In this document: positions 7,373-14,686 of the stretch, piece after piece
Layout of the letters: each line of letters starts with the position of its first letter
Position numbering within the stretch: position 1 is the stretch's first letter
From: Planctomycetota bacterium
GTDB taxonomy: Bacteria; Planctomycetota; Phycisphaerae; Sedimentisphaerales; Anaerobacaceae
DNA: 39,480 nucleotides
Assembly (NCBI GenBank): GCA_022566315.1
Contig: JADFJC010000019.1
Span: 1 to 39,480 of the forward strand
Direction of reading: 5' to 3'
The notes under the pieces: generated by a model
What the model was told of the DNA's origin: nothing
The model's input: only the letters and a program-made list of their open reading frames with translations
Databases searched by the model: none
Made by a program: the position numbers and the translations under genes

Positions 7373-8737
7373 CTATTTTGATTTTGATACTCGTCGATCG
7401 TCAATTGCTATCTTGGCCTTTATCTTATTGCCATCGAGGATTATTTGCCCGACTTGCTCTTCGATACGAATTCCTACAGTTTGTCTTTGTAACTTATCCG
7501 GACGGGTGTCACGAATTATATTGTTCTTGAAAACCAGGTTGTTGGTATGTCCTCGAATACGAATACCCGCTACTTCCTGGCCTTTACCGTTGTTCTCGAT
7601 GATATTTTCCTCGAAGCAATTGCGATGGGCAGCCATTCCCAGCGTTTCGTTACGGAAAAAGATTCCATCTCGATGGTTCGAACGGACAATGTTACAACGA
7701 AAAAGATTGTCGGAATCTTTGTGCCCGATGGAAATACCAAATCGTCCGTTACCTTCCAAAATATTATTTTCGAATAATCCATGCCTAACCCTCCAACACA
7801 AAAACAGGCCATCAGTTCCATTACCACGGGCGATACAATTGCGAACACGCGGACGCTGGGAGCCACTGCCTGGATGTATGCCGAGATAGGTATTATCCTC
7901 AGAAATACAGCCAACTACAGCGACATCATTGGATTGCTGGAAACTGATTCCATCCCCATTGTAGTTTCGCACGATACAACCCCGAATGACTGTCCCAAAA
8001 GCTCGATACAGAAAAATCCCGGCACCTCGGCAGCCATTCAAGTGGATGTTGGAGTCCTTGTTACCATCAATTATGAGGTCTTCAATTCGCGCCCCTTCGA
8101 TGTGATAGCCACTGATTACCGGAAAGATTGTTGCGGCTTTGGCTTTGTTGCTTACCATGCAGTCAGCCATTAGCGGCTTGTCAATTGAGAAGGTGTTACC
8201 ACTTCGCCCTGTGATGCGAGCAACAGTGGTATGGAATCCTCCTGAACTATCGTCCCAAATCGAAACGCCATAACCTACTTCAAAGCCAGTCGGGTCCTCC
8301 AACGTGATTTGTTGCTCACCAAAGTCACCGTCAAGGGCCAGAGGAGATATAGCCCCGTCAGCTTTTCGCAGGACCGTTCTCCGTAAGGAGTCCCCAGGAC
8401 TGCCTTTCTTGCCCCTTATCGTTACATTGGCGCGCAGATGCAGTGAATCATACATCACATATTCCCCCTCCTTGATTTCAACTATCCCACCTCCAAGCCC
8501 GGCAATATAATCAACTGCAGCCTGCAAGACCCTATTATCACTGCCTATTAAGTGAGCATTATTTTTCCCAACCGTTATTTTAGGCAATTCTTTCATCGCT
8601 GAGTGCATAGCGTTGGGCAGTTGTTGCTCACCCGGTTCAGGAGAGAAATCTTTTCGAATTTCCGGGGCGTATGAAATGTTGAGAGCACTAACTACAAAGG
8701 AAACAGCAAAGAGTGATAATAAAAAACTTGTTTTCAT
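7373..8737 (-). CDS. Secreted right-handed parallel beta-helix protein
   Basis: 454 residues from the ATG at 8737, chosen because GGAGG lies 8 bases upstream and a clean signal peptide follows (MKTSFLLSLFAVSFVVSALN). From about residue 75 the protein shows the IKEGEY and LRANVTIRG motifs of pectate-lyase-3-like helices. Many PbH1 rungs follow: GCRGAGIFLYRAFGTVIRGC, NGDGISFQQSNDVAVVGC, NGTDGLFLCWRVRHGLFENN and NGRFGISIGHKDSDNLF. The fold is typical of polysaccharide lyases, hydrolases and epimerases (NosD/pectin-lyase superfamily). No catalytic residues can be assigned safely. It lies between the PQQ gene and a second TIM-barrel gene on the same strand, consistent with a glycan-processing cluster. 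Confidence 0.85.
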   Translation of the reverse strand: MKTSFLLSLFAVSFVVSALNISYAPEIRKDFSPEPGEQQLPNAMHSAMKELPKITVGKNNAHLIGSDNRVLQAAVDYIAGLGGGIVEIKEGEYVMYDSLHLRANVTIRGKKGSPGDSLRRTVLRKADGAISPLALDGDFGEQQITLEDPTGFEVGYGVSIWDDSSGGFHTTVARITGRSGNTFSIDKPLMADCMVSNKAKAATIFPVISGYHIEGARIEDLIIDGNKDSNIHLNGCRGAGIFLYRAFGTVIRGCIVRNYNGDGISFQQSNDVAVVGCISEDNTYLGIHPGSGSQRPRVRNCIARGNGTDGLFLCWRVRHGLFENNILEGNGRFGISIGHKDSDNLFRCNIVRSNHRDGIFFRNETLGMAAHRNCFEENIIENNGKGQEVAGIRIRGHTNNLVFKNNIIRDTRPDKLQRQTVGIRIEEQVGQIILDGNKIKAKIAIDDRRVSKSK

Positions 8738-8805
8738 CGTGTTTGCCTCCGTTAAGAGAGAGTTCTTTCGGAACACATCTTTCAATTATAAGTTATCTAA
8801 AAGAG

Positions 8806-9759
8806 TTAAAGTAATTTGCTTTCGATTTGTTTCAAAGTCCTCATTGACTCTTCGGCAATTCTCCTGCCACCGGGTGAAAAATCAAATACTTCGAGAGATA
8901 TCCACTTATCATATTTTAAGTCCTTAAGCGTCTGAAAGGCCTCCACATAGTCATTTACCGCTGTTCCCGTGCCGAGATGTTTACCACCCATCTCCTGGAC
9001 ATGAACGTGATGGATATGCTTATAGTACTTTCTCAGCAGGACATCAAATGGCTCGGTTTCATCAACGGTATTGTTGAAGTCGAACATTATCTGAACAGCC
9101 GGATGATTGACTTGTTCAGCCAGCTCCAACGCTTCCGCCAGGGTATTGACAACATCAGTTATCCTTTTGCCTAAAGGTTCGATAAGTATTTTAATGCCGC
9201 GCTGCTGAGCGTGGTCGGCAACTGCTGCAAGGCCTTCAGCGAAATATTTTTTGGCCTCTTCAACAGAAATGTCCCTTGTATCGCGTTGTTTCGGAGAACC
9301 AAAAATCATACAAGAGCCATCAAGGTCGCCACAAAAATCGATAAGCTCGTCAAAATAAGCGATAGTTTTTTGGCGAACAGCAGCATCAGGCGTGGTAAAG
9401 TGCAGTCCTTTTGGCGGCGGTGCCAATAACCAATGAAGGCCGGCACATTCGATGCCAACATTTTTCATGACCGAGACCATTTCCTTTCGCTTTGTTGGGC
9501 TTATTTCCTGTACACCTTCTTTGACCAGAGTAAACGCCGCGATTTCAACTCCCTTATAACCAGCATCACCTATGATTTGACATTGTTCTACCCAGCTTAA
9601 TTGGGACCCCTCAGCCATACTCTCATTGCACATAGCATATTTGAAGCCGCACCATCCGGAAGGCGACACTTCTCTCAAATGGCAGCTAAACGTCAGCCCG
9701 CCTAATGCGGAACCGACTACTATGCCCCCTGATGTTTTTATGAAATCTCTTCGGTCCAT
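8806..9759 (-). CDS. Tat-exported TIM-barrel sugar phosphate isomerase/epimerase-like protein
   Basis: 317 residues from the ATG at 9759. A longer frame starts at 9801, but the Tat motif DRRDFIKTSGG directly follows the chosen Met. The signal ends in LTFSC, which could be a lipobox, giving a Tat-exported lipoprotein. The xylose-isomerase-like barrel shows the usual metal ligands: Glu in ILIEPLGK, Asp in IMFDFNNT, His in HIHHVHVQEMG and Glu in WISLEVFDFSPGG. The last of these motifs resembles hydroxypyruvate-isomerase/epimerase-like members. Substrate unknown. It is only distantly similar to the plus-strand barrel at 2593, so the two are paralogues rather than a recent duplication. Confidence 0.85.
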   Translation of the reverse strand: MDRRDFIKTSGGIVVGSALGGLTFSCHLREVSPSGWCGFKYAMCNESMAEGSQLSWVEQCQIIGDAGYKGVEIAAFTLVKEGVQEISPTKRKEMVSVMKNVGIECAGLHWLLAPPPKGLHFTTPDAAVRQKTIAYFDELIDFCGDLDGSCMIFGSPKQRDTRDISVEEAKKYFAEGLAAVADHAQQRGIKILIEPLGKRITDVVNTLAEALELAEQVNHPAVQIMFDFNNTVDETEPFDVLLRKYYKHIHHVHVQEMGGKHLGTGTAVNDYVEAFQTLKDLKYDKWISLEVFDFSPGGRRIAEESMRTLKQIESKLL

Positions 9760-9895
9760 AGCTACTTTCTTGCTTTCAGCCGCGGCTCGGCAGCACCGCA
9801 AGGTGTCCTGTGGAGTACCTTAACTCAGCTTAGGGTCTCTTTTTATTGTACAATCTTGTCCAGCGGCATGCCAGGCTTTTTATAGTTAACGAGCA

Positions 9896-9911
9896 CCATA
9901 GTTTACTATGG
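9896..9911. repeat. CCATAG-TTTA-CTATGG inverted repeat
   Basis: Perfect 6-bp stem with a 4-base loop in the 197-base gap between two minus-strand genes. There is no adjacent T-tract on either strand, so it is not a convincing terminator. Confidence 0.5.
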
Positions 9912-9926
9912 CCTAAAGACAAGCAG

Positions 9927-9942
9927 TCCCGACAAGTTGGGA
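9927..9942. repeat. TCCCGA-CAAG-TTGGGA palindrome, copy 4
   Basis: Imperfect member (one G-T step) of the TCCCGA/TCGGGA family, 16 bases after the CCATAG hairpin and just past the stop of the FG-GAP gene. The rest of 9760-9956 shows no gene. Confidence 0.65.
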
Positions 9943-9956
9943 AATGCAACGCTGCT

Positions 9957-11330
9957 TCACGGCGAGTAGTAGTTATGACATTGCTTCAACCGGCGGTAAT
10001 TTCGGTTGGCCCATAAGCGTCTTCTATTCGGTCTTGGATTAGGCTCGGTGTTTTGATATATGTGCAATTCGTTACCGTTCAGAACAATTATCTCTTCACG
10101 CCAGTCACCTGTAACGTCTGCAACATACAGCCGGTCTGCCTTTTCCTTAAAGTGTGCCACAAACCTGCCTGTCAGCGGTTCGAAGATACAGATATCACCA
10201 CTTCGGTGCCGCTCCTGGGCGCAAGCCAATTGCTGCTGCTTGCCAGTCCAGTCAATCGTATTAATCACTTCCACGCCACTTGCAGTCCAGCCTTTTGGAG
10301 CAACGTCATCCATAGCGTAATCGAAGACCTTCCTTCCGGATGAGTCGAAGACGAACGGCTTTTGATGCTCGTTATAGCGTGACCGGCACCAGATAAAGAT
10401 CTCCCCGCTACCCTCCTTAAAACGGCCAACGGCTGCATTCTGAGGCTCCTGCTTCTTGAAGTGGCTCCGCCAGATAGGCCCTGTCATGCCAATGAGCTGC
10501 ACATGGTTCGAACCTTCCTCCAGCATGATCACCTCCAAGCCAGGCTTCTCCGGCCGGACATCAGCTACGAACAGACTGTCCATGTGCCATCTTCCGGGAG
10601 CTGCTCGCGCCAGCAGCTTACCTTCTGATGAGTAGATAGTTGCCCCAAGTACCTCATCGCGTCCATCGCCATTGATGTCAGCAAGTCGAGCTGAACTGTG
10701 TGCGCAACAAAGGAAATTGTCCGTTTCCCATAGTGGTTTTCCGCCAAGTAGAAGTTGATCCATAGCATACGCAGCAAGGAACCTTCCCATGCGGTAGCCG
10801 GTTTTGTTTGTAGCCTGCAGCAAGATGTCGCGGTCACCGCCAGTACCCCGAAAGTCGGCAATCATAGCGACTTCCCAGCGGGCGGCGTCTTTAGGATGAG
10901 GCGGTTTGGCACTGGCCTCTTCCTTTCCTGTTGCACCGTCTAATATGTGGAGGACAGAGTCTTTGGTAAGGAAGACTACCTCACACTTGCCGTCTCCGTC
11001 CACGTCACCGGCAGCCACACCTGGCCCATTATGACCCGGCAGGCCCTCGCTCTCGCTCGACCCACCAACTCCAATATTGGTTTTCTTGATCCACAGCTTT
11101 TTTCCATCGTTGTCATAGACAGCCAAATGGCCGGGAACCGTTACTATGTAGTCCATCTTCCTGTCGTTGTTGACGTCCGCTACGATTATCCCACCGGCTG
11201 AGTCCTTGGGTGCCGGGATGGCGAGTTTGATAACAAATGGGTTAGTCTGGTATAGCTGTCCTCCGAACGCCGTTGCAGCACACATAAATAGACAGACAGC
11301 GGATTTTGACATAACTTCGCAATAGCTCAT
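9957..11330 (-). CDS. Secreted FG-GAP/rhamnogalacturonan-lyase-like beta-propeller protein
   Basis: 457 residues. The start at 11330 has GGAG 8 bases upstream. Residues ~8-24 form the signal peptide. The body has calcium-binding FG-GAP/VCBS-like motifs: VADVNNDRKMDYIVTVPG, AAGDVDGDGKCEVVFLT, LADINGDGRDEVLGA and, near the end, VADVTGDWREEIIVLNGNEL. The final motif with HIYQNTEPNP and YRRLKQCHNYYSP strongly recalls the C-terminal end of PL11 rhamnogalacturonan-lyase-type propellers, whose last blade ends in GDWREE and a Tyr/Asn-rich tail. Enzyme activity is possible but not shown. Predicted to be exported and to act on plant or algal polysaccharide. Confidence 0.8.
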   Translation of the reverse strand: MSYCEVMSKSAVCLFMCAATAFGGQLYQTNPFVIKLAIPAPKDSAGGIIVADVNNDRKMDYIVTVPGHLAVYDNDGKKLWIKKTNIGVGGSSESEGLPGHNGPGVAAGDVDGDGKCEVVFLTKDSVLHILDGATGKEEASAKPPHPKDAARWEVAMIADFRGTGGDRDILLQATNKTGYRMGRFLAAYAMDQLLLGGKPLWETDNFLCCAHSSARLADINGDGRDEVLGATIYSSEGKLLARAAPGRWHMDSLFVADVRPEKPGLEVIMLEEGSNHVQLIGMTGPIWRSHFKKQEPQNAAVGRFKEGSGEIFIWCRSRYNEHQKPFVFDSSGRKVFDYAMDDVAPKGWTASGVEVINTIDWTGKQQQLACAQERHRSGDICIFEPLTGRFVAHFKEKADRLYVADVTGDWREEIIVLNGNELHIYQNTEPNPRPNRRRLWANRNYRRLKQCHNYYSP

Positions 11331-11561
11331 AGCGTTTCTCCATATAGACCAAATAATCTACCAAAGAGCCTTGGGAAACAAGGCCATCTTGTAAGTTTAG
11401 CAGAAATAGGGTCTAAAGACAATGTTTTGATTGGCTTAGGCGGATGGATTTTAATGGACAGAGGAGAGAAAAAGCGATATACTTCGGCGGTTTGAAAAAA
11501 ATGTTTGTTAAAGCAAAAAACGCAGATTTTGCAGCAAGAGAACAAGCTTCAAAAAAACTAT

Positions 11562-11632
11562 TGGGGAATAGTGTAACGGTAGCACGACTGACTCTGGATC
11601 AGTTAGTCCAGGTCCGAATCCTGGTTCCCCAG
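11562..11632 (+). tRNA. tRNA-Gln (anticodon CTG)
   Basis: Acceptor TGGGGAA (11562-11568) pairs with TTCCCCA (11625-11631), followed by discriminator G. The anticodon stem ACTGA/TCAGT encloses loop CTCTGGA with anticodon CTG at 11594-11596, reading CAG. The T-arm is CCAGG-TCCGAAT-CCTGG. No encoded CCA end. It lies 45 bases upstream of hicB, so the tRNA and the toxin-antitoxin genes may share a transcript. Confidence 0.95.
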
Positions 11633-11677
11633 TATATGTTACCTGTTAATGTGTCGAGAATAAAAGAGGGAAAAAAT

Positions 11678-11884
11678 ATGAAGTTCTTTATCACTATATT
11701 TCGGGACGAAGACGGAGTGTTCATCGCCGAATGTCCATCTATCCCTGGCTGTATAAGTCAAGGCAAGACCGAACAAGAAGCTGAGAGTAACATTCGGGAG
11801 GCAATCAAGGAATGTTTGGAAGTGCGAGCTGAAAAAGGGATGCCTCTTACTGTGAGTACCCGCCAGGTGGAGGTCAATGTTTAA
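11678..11884 (+). CDS. hicB: HicB-family antitoxin
   Basis: 68 residues from the ATG at 11678, supported by an AGAGGG-like ribosome binding site 9 bases upstream. The protein shows the HicB N-terminal fold pattern: FFITIFRDEDGVFIAECPSI, PGCISQGKTEQEAESNI and REAIKECLE. It neutralises the HicA RNase. No C-terminal DNA-binding domain (RHH or HTH) is present, so this is the short HicB form, and autoregulation would need another feature. Its stop codon overlaps the hicA start by one base. Confidence 0.9.
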   Translation: MKFFITIFRDEDGVFIAECPSIPGCISQGKTEQEAESNIREAIKECLEVRAEKGMPLTVSTRQVEVNV

Positions 11885-12111
11885 TGCCTGCTGTCCCGGT
11901 AGTAAAACCCAGAGAGGTTGTGAAAGCTTTTGAAAAACTTGGCTGGGTAGTTGCTCGTCAACGAGGTAGTCATATCATCCTCACTAAGAAAGGTCATATA
12001 GCGACATTATCAGTGCCGAACCATCACGAGGTGGCACGTGGCACTTTGCGAAGCCTCATTGCAAGGGCAGGCATAACTCTGGAGGAGTTCTTAAAAGCAT
12101 TGGAGAAATAA
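11884..12111 (+). CDS. hicA: HicA-family mRNA interferase toxin
   Basis: 75 residues, dsRBD-like HicA/YcfA fold. The catalytic region is RQRGSHIILTK with His30 in the conserved G-S-H motif. The end (GTLRSLIARAGITLEEFLKAL) is the typical C-terminal helix. It cleaves mRNA when free of HicB. Gene order is antitoxin then toxin, the reverse of the commonest hicAB arrangement, with a one-base overlap that implies translational coupling. Confidence 0.92.
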   Translation: MPAVPVVKPREVVKAFEKLGWVVARQRGSHIILTKKGHIATLSVPNHHEVARGTLRSLIARAGITLEEFLKALEK

Positions 12112-12222
12112 TATACAACGGCGTACAAGAATATGTTTGCAGGTAACTAAATTTGCTCAGATTCGTGCGTCGGCGAACTTATTTCAGTTGCAGCGCATTG
12201 TCTTCAAGTGGAAGTTTCTTTT

Positions 12223-13314
12223 ATGAAGAGCGTTCTTCTCTGCATCAGTTTTTCGTTGCTTGTAGGTAATATACTCAATGGAGCGCCTACTGATTACAAT
12301 GACTTATCAGAAGGAGAACTGGAAACCGAAGTGTCCGAAAAAGATGTTCGGCGTACCCGGAAAGGTAAGGTAGAGTCAGAAGTCAAGAATGCTCTGGCAA
12401 GTAAATACAGAGGCGATAAAGGCATCGGGAACGACCCGGATGTGATTTTTGCAGAGAATTTTGAAGAGGGTTCTTTGGAGGCCGTAAAATCACGATGGGA
12501 AAGTGTAAAGAGTATCGAAATTATGTCACTTTCGAGGGATGTGCCTCCGGGCAGTGCCGGCAAACATTCACTTTTGATGACACATATTGGGGGTAAAGGG
12601 ACAGGCGGACATTTGTACAGGCGTCTTTTGCCCGGCTATGAAAAGCTCTATGTTCGTTTTTATGTAAAATTTGACCCGGACTGCTATCCGATACACCATT
12701 TTTTCCACGTTGGAGGTTACAATCCTCCAACGCCCTGGCCTCAGGGAGGGGCCGGAATTCGGCCTGTTGGCAGCGAACGATTTACCACCGGAGTTGAGCC
12801 GTTCGGCAGGAAGTGGCGATGGGATTTCTATTCCTACTGGATGAAAATGAGGTCTTCCCCGGACAACAAATCCTGGGGCCATGACTTTATCAACGACCAG
12901 AACCTGAAAGCCGAGCGAGGCAAATGGATATGTGTCGAGTTGATGATGAAAATGAACAACCCCGTTACCGAGCACAATGGCCAACAGGCACTATGGATTG
13001 ACGGTAAGCCCTGGAGCAAGGAGGGCCAGCTAATCAGTTACTTTGGCAAAGGATTTCCAAAAGGCAGATGGATATGGGACAGCTTTATCCCGGACCCAAA
13101 AGGTAAGCCCTTTGAGGGCTTTCAATGGCGCAGTGTAAAGGAGCTGAAGTTGAACTTCCTCTGGGTTCTGCTATATATCACCAAAGCTCCTCCGGGGTAC
13201 GTCAGCAAGGTTTGGTTTGATGATATTGTGGTGGCGAAAAAATATGTTGGGCCAATGAACTTTTCATCGTCAATATCTTCAAATATTGCCCATAGCCGGG
13301 ATTATCGAAAGTAA
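12223..13314 (+). CDS. Secreted jelly-roll, polysaccharide-lyase-like protein
   Basis: 363 residues from the ATG at 12223, preferred over an upstream GTG because GGAAG lies 8 bases before it and a signal peptide begins there (MKSVLLCISFSLLVGN). After a charged linker (residues ~30-70) come FAENFEEGSLEAVKSRWES, YVRFYVKFDPDC, HHFFHVGGYNPPTPWP, RWDFYSYWMKM, KWICVELMMKMN and KVWFDDIVVAKKYVG. This pattern is of a concanavalin-like beta-sandwich of the kind found in alginate/heparin-lyase-type proteins. Catalytic residues cannot be assigned, so activity is a guess. It stands alone between hicA and a small unknown gene. Confidence 0.7.
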   Translation: MKSVLLCISFSLLVGNILNGAPTDYNDLSEGELETEVSEKDVRRTRKGKVESEVKNALASKYRGDKGIGNDPDVIFAENFEEGSLEAVKSRWESVKSIEIMSLSRDVPPGSAGKHSLLMTHIGGKGTGGHLYRRLLPGYEKLYVRFYVKFDPDCYPIHHFFHVGGYNPPTPWPQGGAGIRPVGSERFTTGVEPFGRKWRWDFYSYWMKMRSSPDNKSWGHDFINDQNLKAERGKWICVELMMKMNNPVTEHNGQQALWIDGKPWSKEGQLISYFGKGFPKGRWIWDSFIPDPKGKPFEGFQWRSVKELKLNFLWVLLYITKAPPGYVSKVWFDDIVVAKKYVGPMNFSSSISSNIAHSRDYRK

Positions 13315-13347
13315 AGGTAATCCTTAGAAAACCCGGGCAGGATAACT

Positions 13348-13755
13348 ATGGCAAAAATTACTTTCAGTCTTGAGGAGCTTCTAAAAATCCTGATTTCCAA
13401 TGAGCTTTTACCTCGTCAGATAATACGTGTGAGAGTCAAAGGCCAAAGAATCCATTTCATTATAAGGACTGACGCGTTCATTTTGCCGTATATTCCTGCT
13501 TCGTTAAGATACATAAGTTTTGACAATAACAATGCGATATTTGAGCTTACCATCGCCAGTGGCCATTTAAACAAAGCCGTAAACCGGCTCAATCAGGCAC
13601 TAAAACTCAAAATACCGGATTGTATGAAACTTGAATATCCGAATATTTCTGTTGATATTGACAGACTACTTGAAGAAAAGAATATTAAAGGTGTTCGAGT
13701 TAAGGACATCTTTTTTGAAAATGGCGATTTTACTATCGTCTCTGAAAACATCTAA
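13348..13755 (+). CDS. Hypothetical protein, 135 residues
   Basis: I do not recognise the family. The protein is soluble, without signal or membrane segment, and rich in Ile, Leu, Lys and Asn. It has alternating strand-like segments (QIIRVRVKGQRIHFIIRT, AIFELTIASGHL) and a helix near residue 75 (LNKAVNRLNQALKLK). A GGCAGGATA sequence precedes the start. It lies 33 bases after the jelly-roll gene and converges on exonuclease III. Its A/T-rich codon use differs from the exported-protein genes to the left. Confidence 0.65.
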   Translation: MAKITFSLEELLKILISNELLPRQIIRVRVKGQRIHFIIRTDAFILPYIPASLRYISFDNNNAIFELTIASGHLNKAVNRLNQALKLKIPDCMKLEYPNISVDIDRLLEEKNIKGVRVKDIFFENGDFTIVSENI

Positions 13756-13846
13756 CAGAGTGTTTATACACTATAAAAAAGAGAGCCAGTCTTTCCTTAT
13801 TTCCATCACCGCACCCAAGCCGAAAACTGCCTTCTAAGCCAAAATC

Positions 13847-13860
13847 CCGTAGAATTACGG
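13847..13860. terminator. Small hairpin between convergent genes
   Basis: CCGTA-GAAT-TACGG lies in the 123-base gap between the 135-residue gene and xthA. It lacks a clear T-tract, so it is only a weak bidirectional terminator candidate. Nothing else is seen in the gap. Confidence 0.3.
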
Positions 13861-13878
13861 CTATGGAAAAGGCCGACA

Positions 13879-14649
13879 TCAAGAAAAGTCGAATTCAGCG
13901 ATAATGGGGGTATGGTCGCTTGGCCGCTCTGCAAAGCGTGGCTGTTTATCTATATAGCAGGCAGTACACTTTTCTGCCAGGGGCTTTGTGGCCATAATGT
14001 GGTCTAAGCGCCAGCCAAGATTGCGTTGGAATGAATTTAGTCTGTAATCCCAGAATGTATATTGACCGGCTTCTTTGCAGTGCATCCGGAATACATCGAC
14101 GAATCCCCACTGAACAATTTTTTCTAATGCTTTATGAACTTGCGGATGAAAGCATACGTGCCCTGATAAGTTTACGGGGTCGTACACATCTATTGGCTGC
14201 GGTGCTACATTTAGGTCTCCTACCCAGAGGACAGGGTCGGTAGGCTCGAAGTTCTTTTCGAAAAACGCCAGCAAACGGCTGAACCAATCCAGCTTGTATT
14301 CGAATTTTTGAGACTCCGGCAAATAGCCTTGCGGGATATAAGTATTGACAACGACAATACCGTTAATTTCCGCTTTAATCAAACGAGCTTCATCCTTTGG
14401 CTCATCGTCGAAACCGAATTTTACATTTGTGATTTCATTTCTGCTGAAAATTGCCACGCCGTTATAGCTTTTCTGGCCTTTGAAGACGTATCTGTACTCA
14501 GTTTCGTCAAATGCCTCGATTGGGAAATCGTTATCCTGAACCTTGGTCTCCTGAACGCATAGGATATTCGGCTGATACTCGGCGAGCCACTGAAGCACGA
14601 TGGGCAAACGAGCACGAAGAGAATTAACGTTAAAGCTGGCAATTTTCAT
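13879..14649 (-). CDS. xthA: Exodeoxyribonuclease III
   Basis: 256 residues, the full length of the family. It is an AP endonuclease and 3'-5' exonuclease of base-excision repair. Motifs in order: N7/N9 in FNVNSLRAR, metal-binding E34 in QETK, YNGVAIFSR, GDLNVAPQPIDVYDP (catalytic Asp/Asn), YTFWDYRLNSF, GWRLDHIMA and the catalytic SDHTP with H246. All key residues are present. It is followed on the plus side by the 3' end of the glycosyltransferase gene, with a hairpin between them. Confidence 0.96.
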   Translation of the reverse strand: MKIASFNVNSLRARLPIVLQWLAEYQPNILCVQETKVQDNDFPIEAFDETEYRYVFKGQKSYNGVAIFSRNEITNVKFGFDDEPKDEARLIKAEINGIVVVNTYIPQGYLPESQKFEYKLDWFSRLLAFFEKNFEPTDPVLWVGDLNVAPQPIDVYDPVNLSGHVCFHPQVHKALEKIVQWGFVDVFRMHCKEAGQYTFWDYRLNSFQRNLGWRLDHIMATKPLAEKCTACYIDKQPRFAERPSDHTPIIAEFDFS

Positions 14650-14669
14650 TCAGGCTGCTTTTAAGCCAG

Positions 14670-14684
14670 CCCGCCAACGGCGGG
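14670..14684. repeat. 15-bp palindrome CCCGCC-AAC-GGCGGG between glycosyltransferase and xthA
   Basis: Perfect 6-3-6 inverted repeat just past the glycosyltransferase stop codon, with TTTT on the plus side. It is a member of the family at 5881 and 7098. On the minus strand, where both flanking genes lie, no T-tract follows directly. Confidence 0.65.
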
Positions 14685-14686
14685 TT

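Noticed and set aside
7308-8173. Plus-strand frames of 130-193 codons over the beta-helix gene
   Set aside because: Antisense to a clear PbH1 repeat protein; the repetition of rungs keeps the opposite strand open.
9896-9942. Double hairpin as intrinsic terminator of the FG-GAP gene
   Set aside because: Neither stem is followed by a T-tract on the transcribed strand; the second belongs to the interspersed TCCCGA family.
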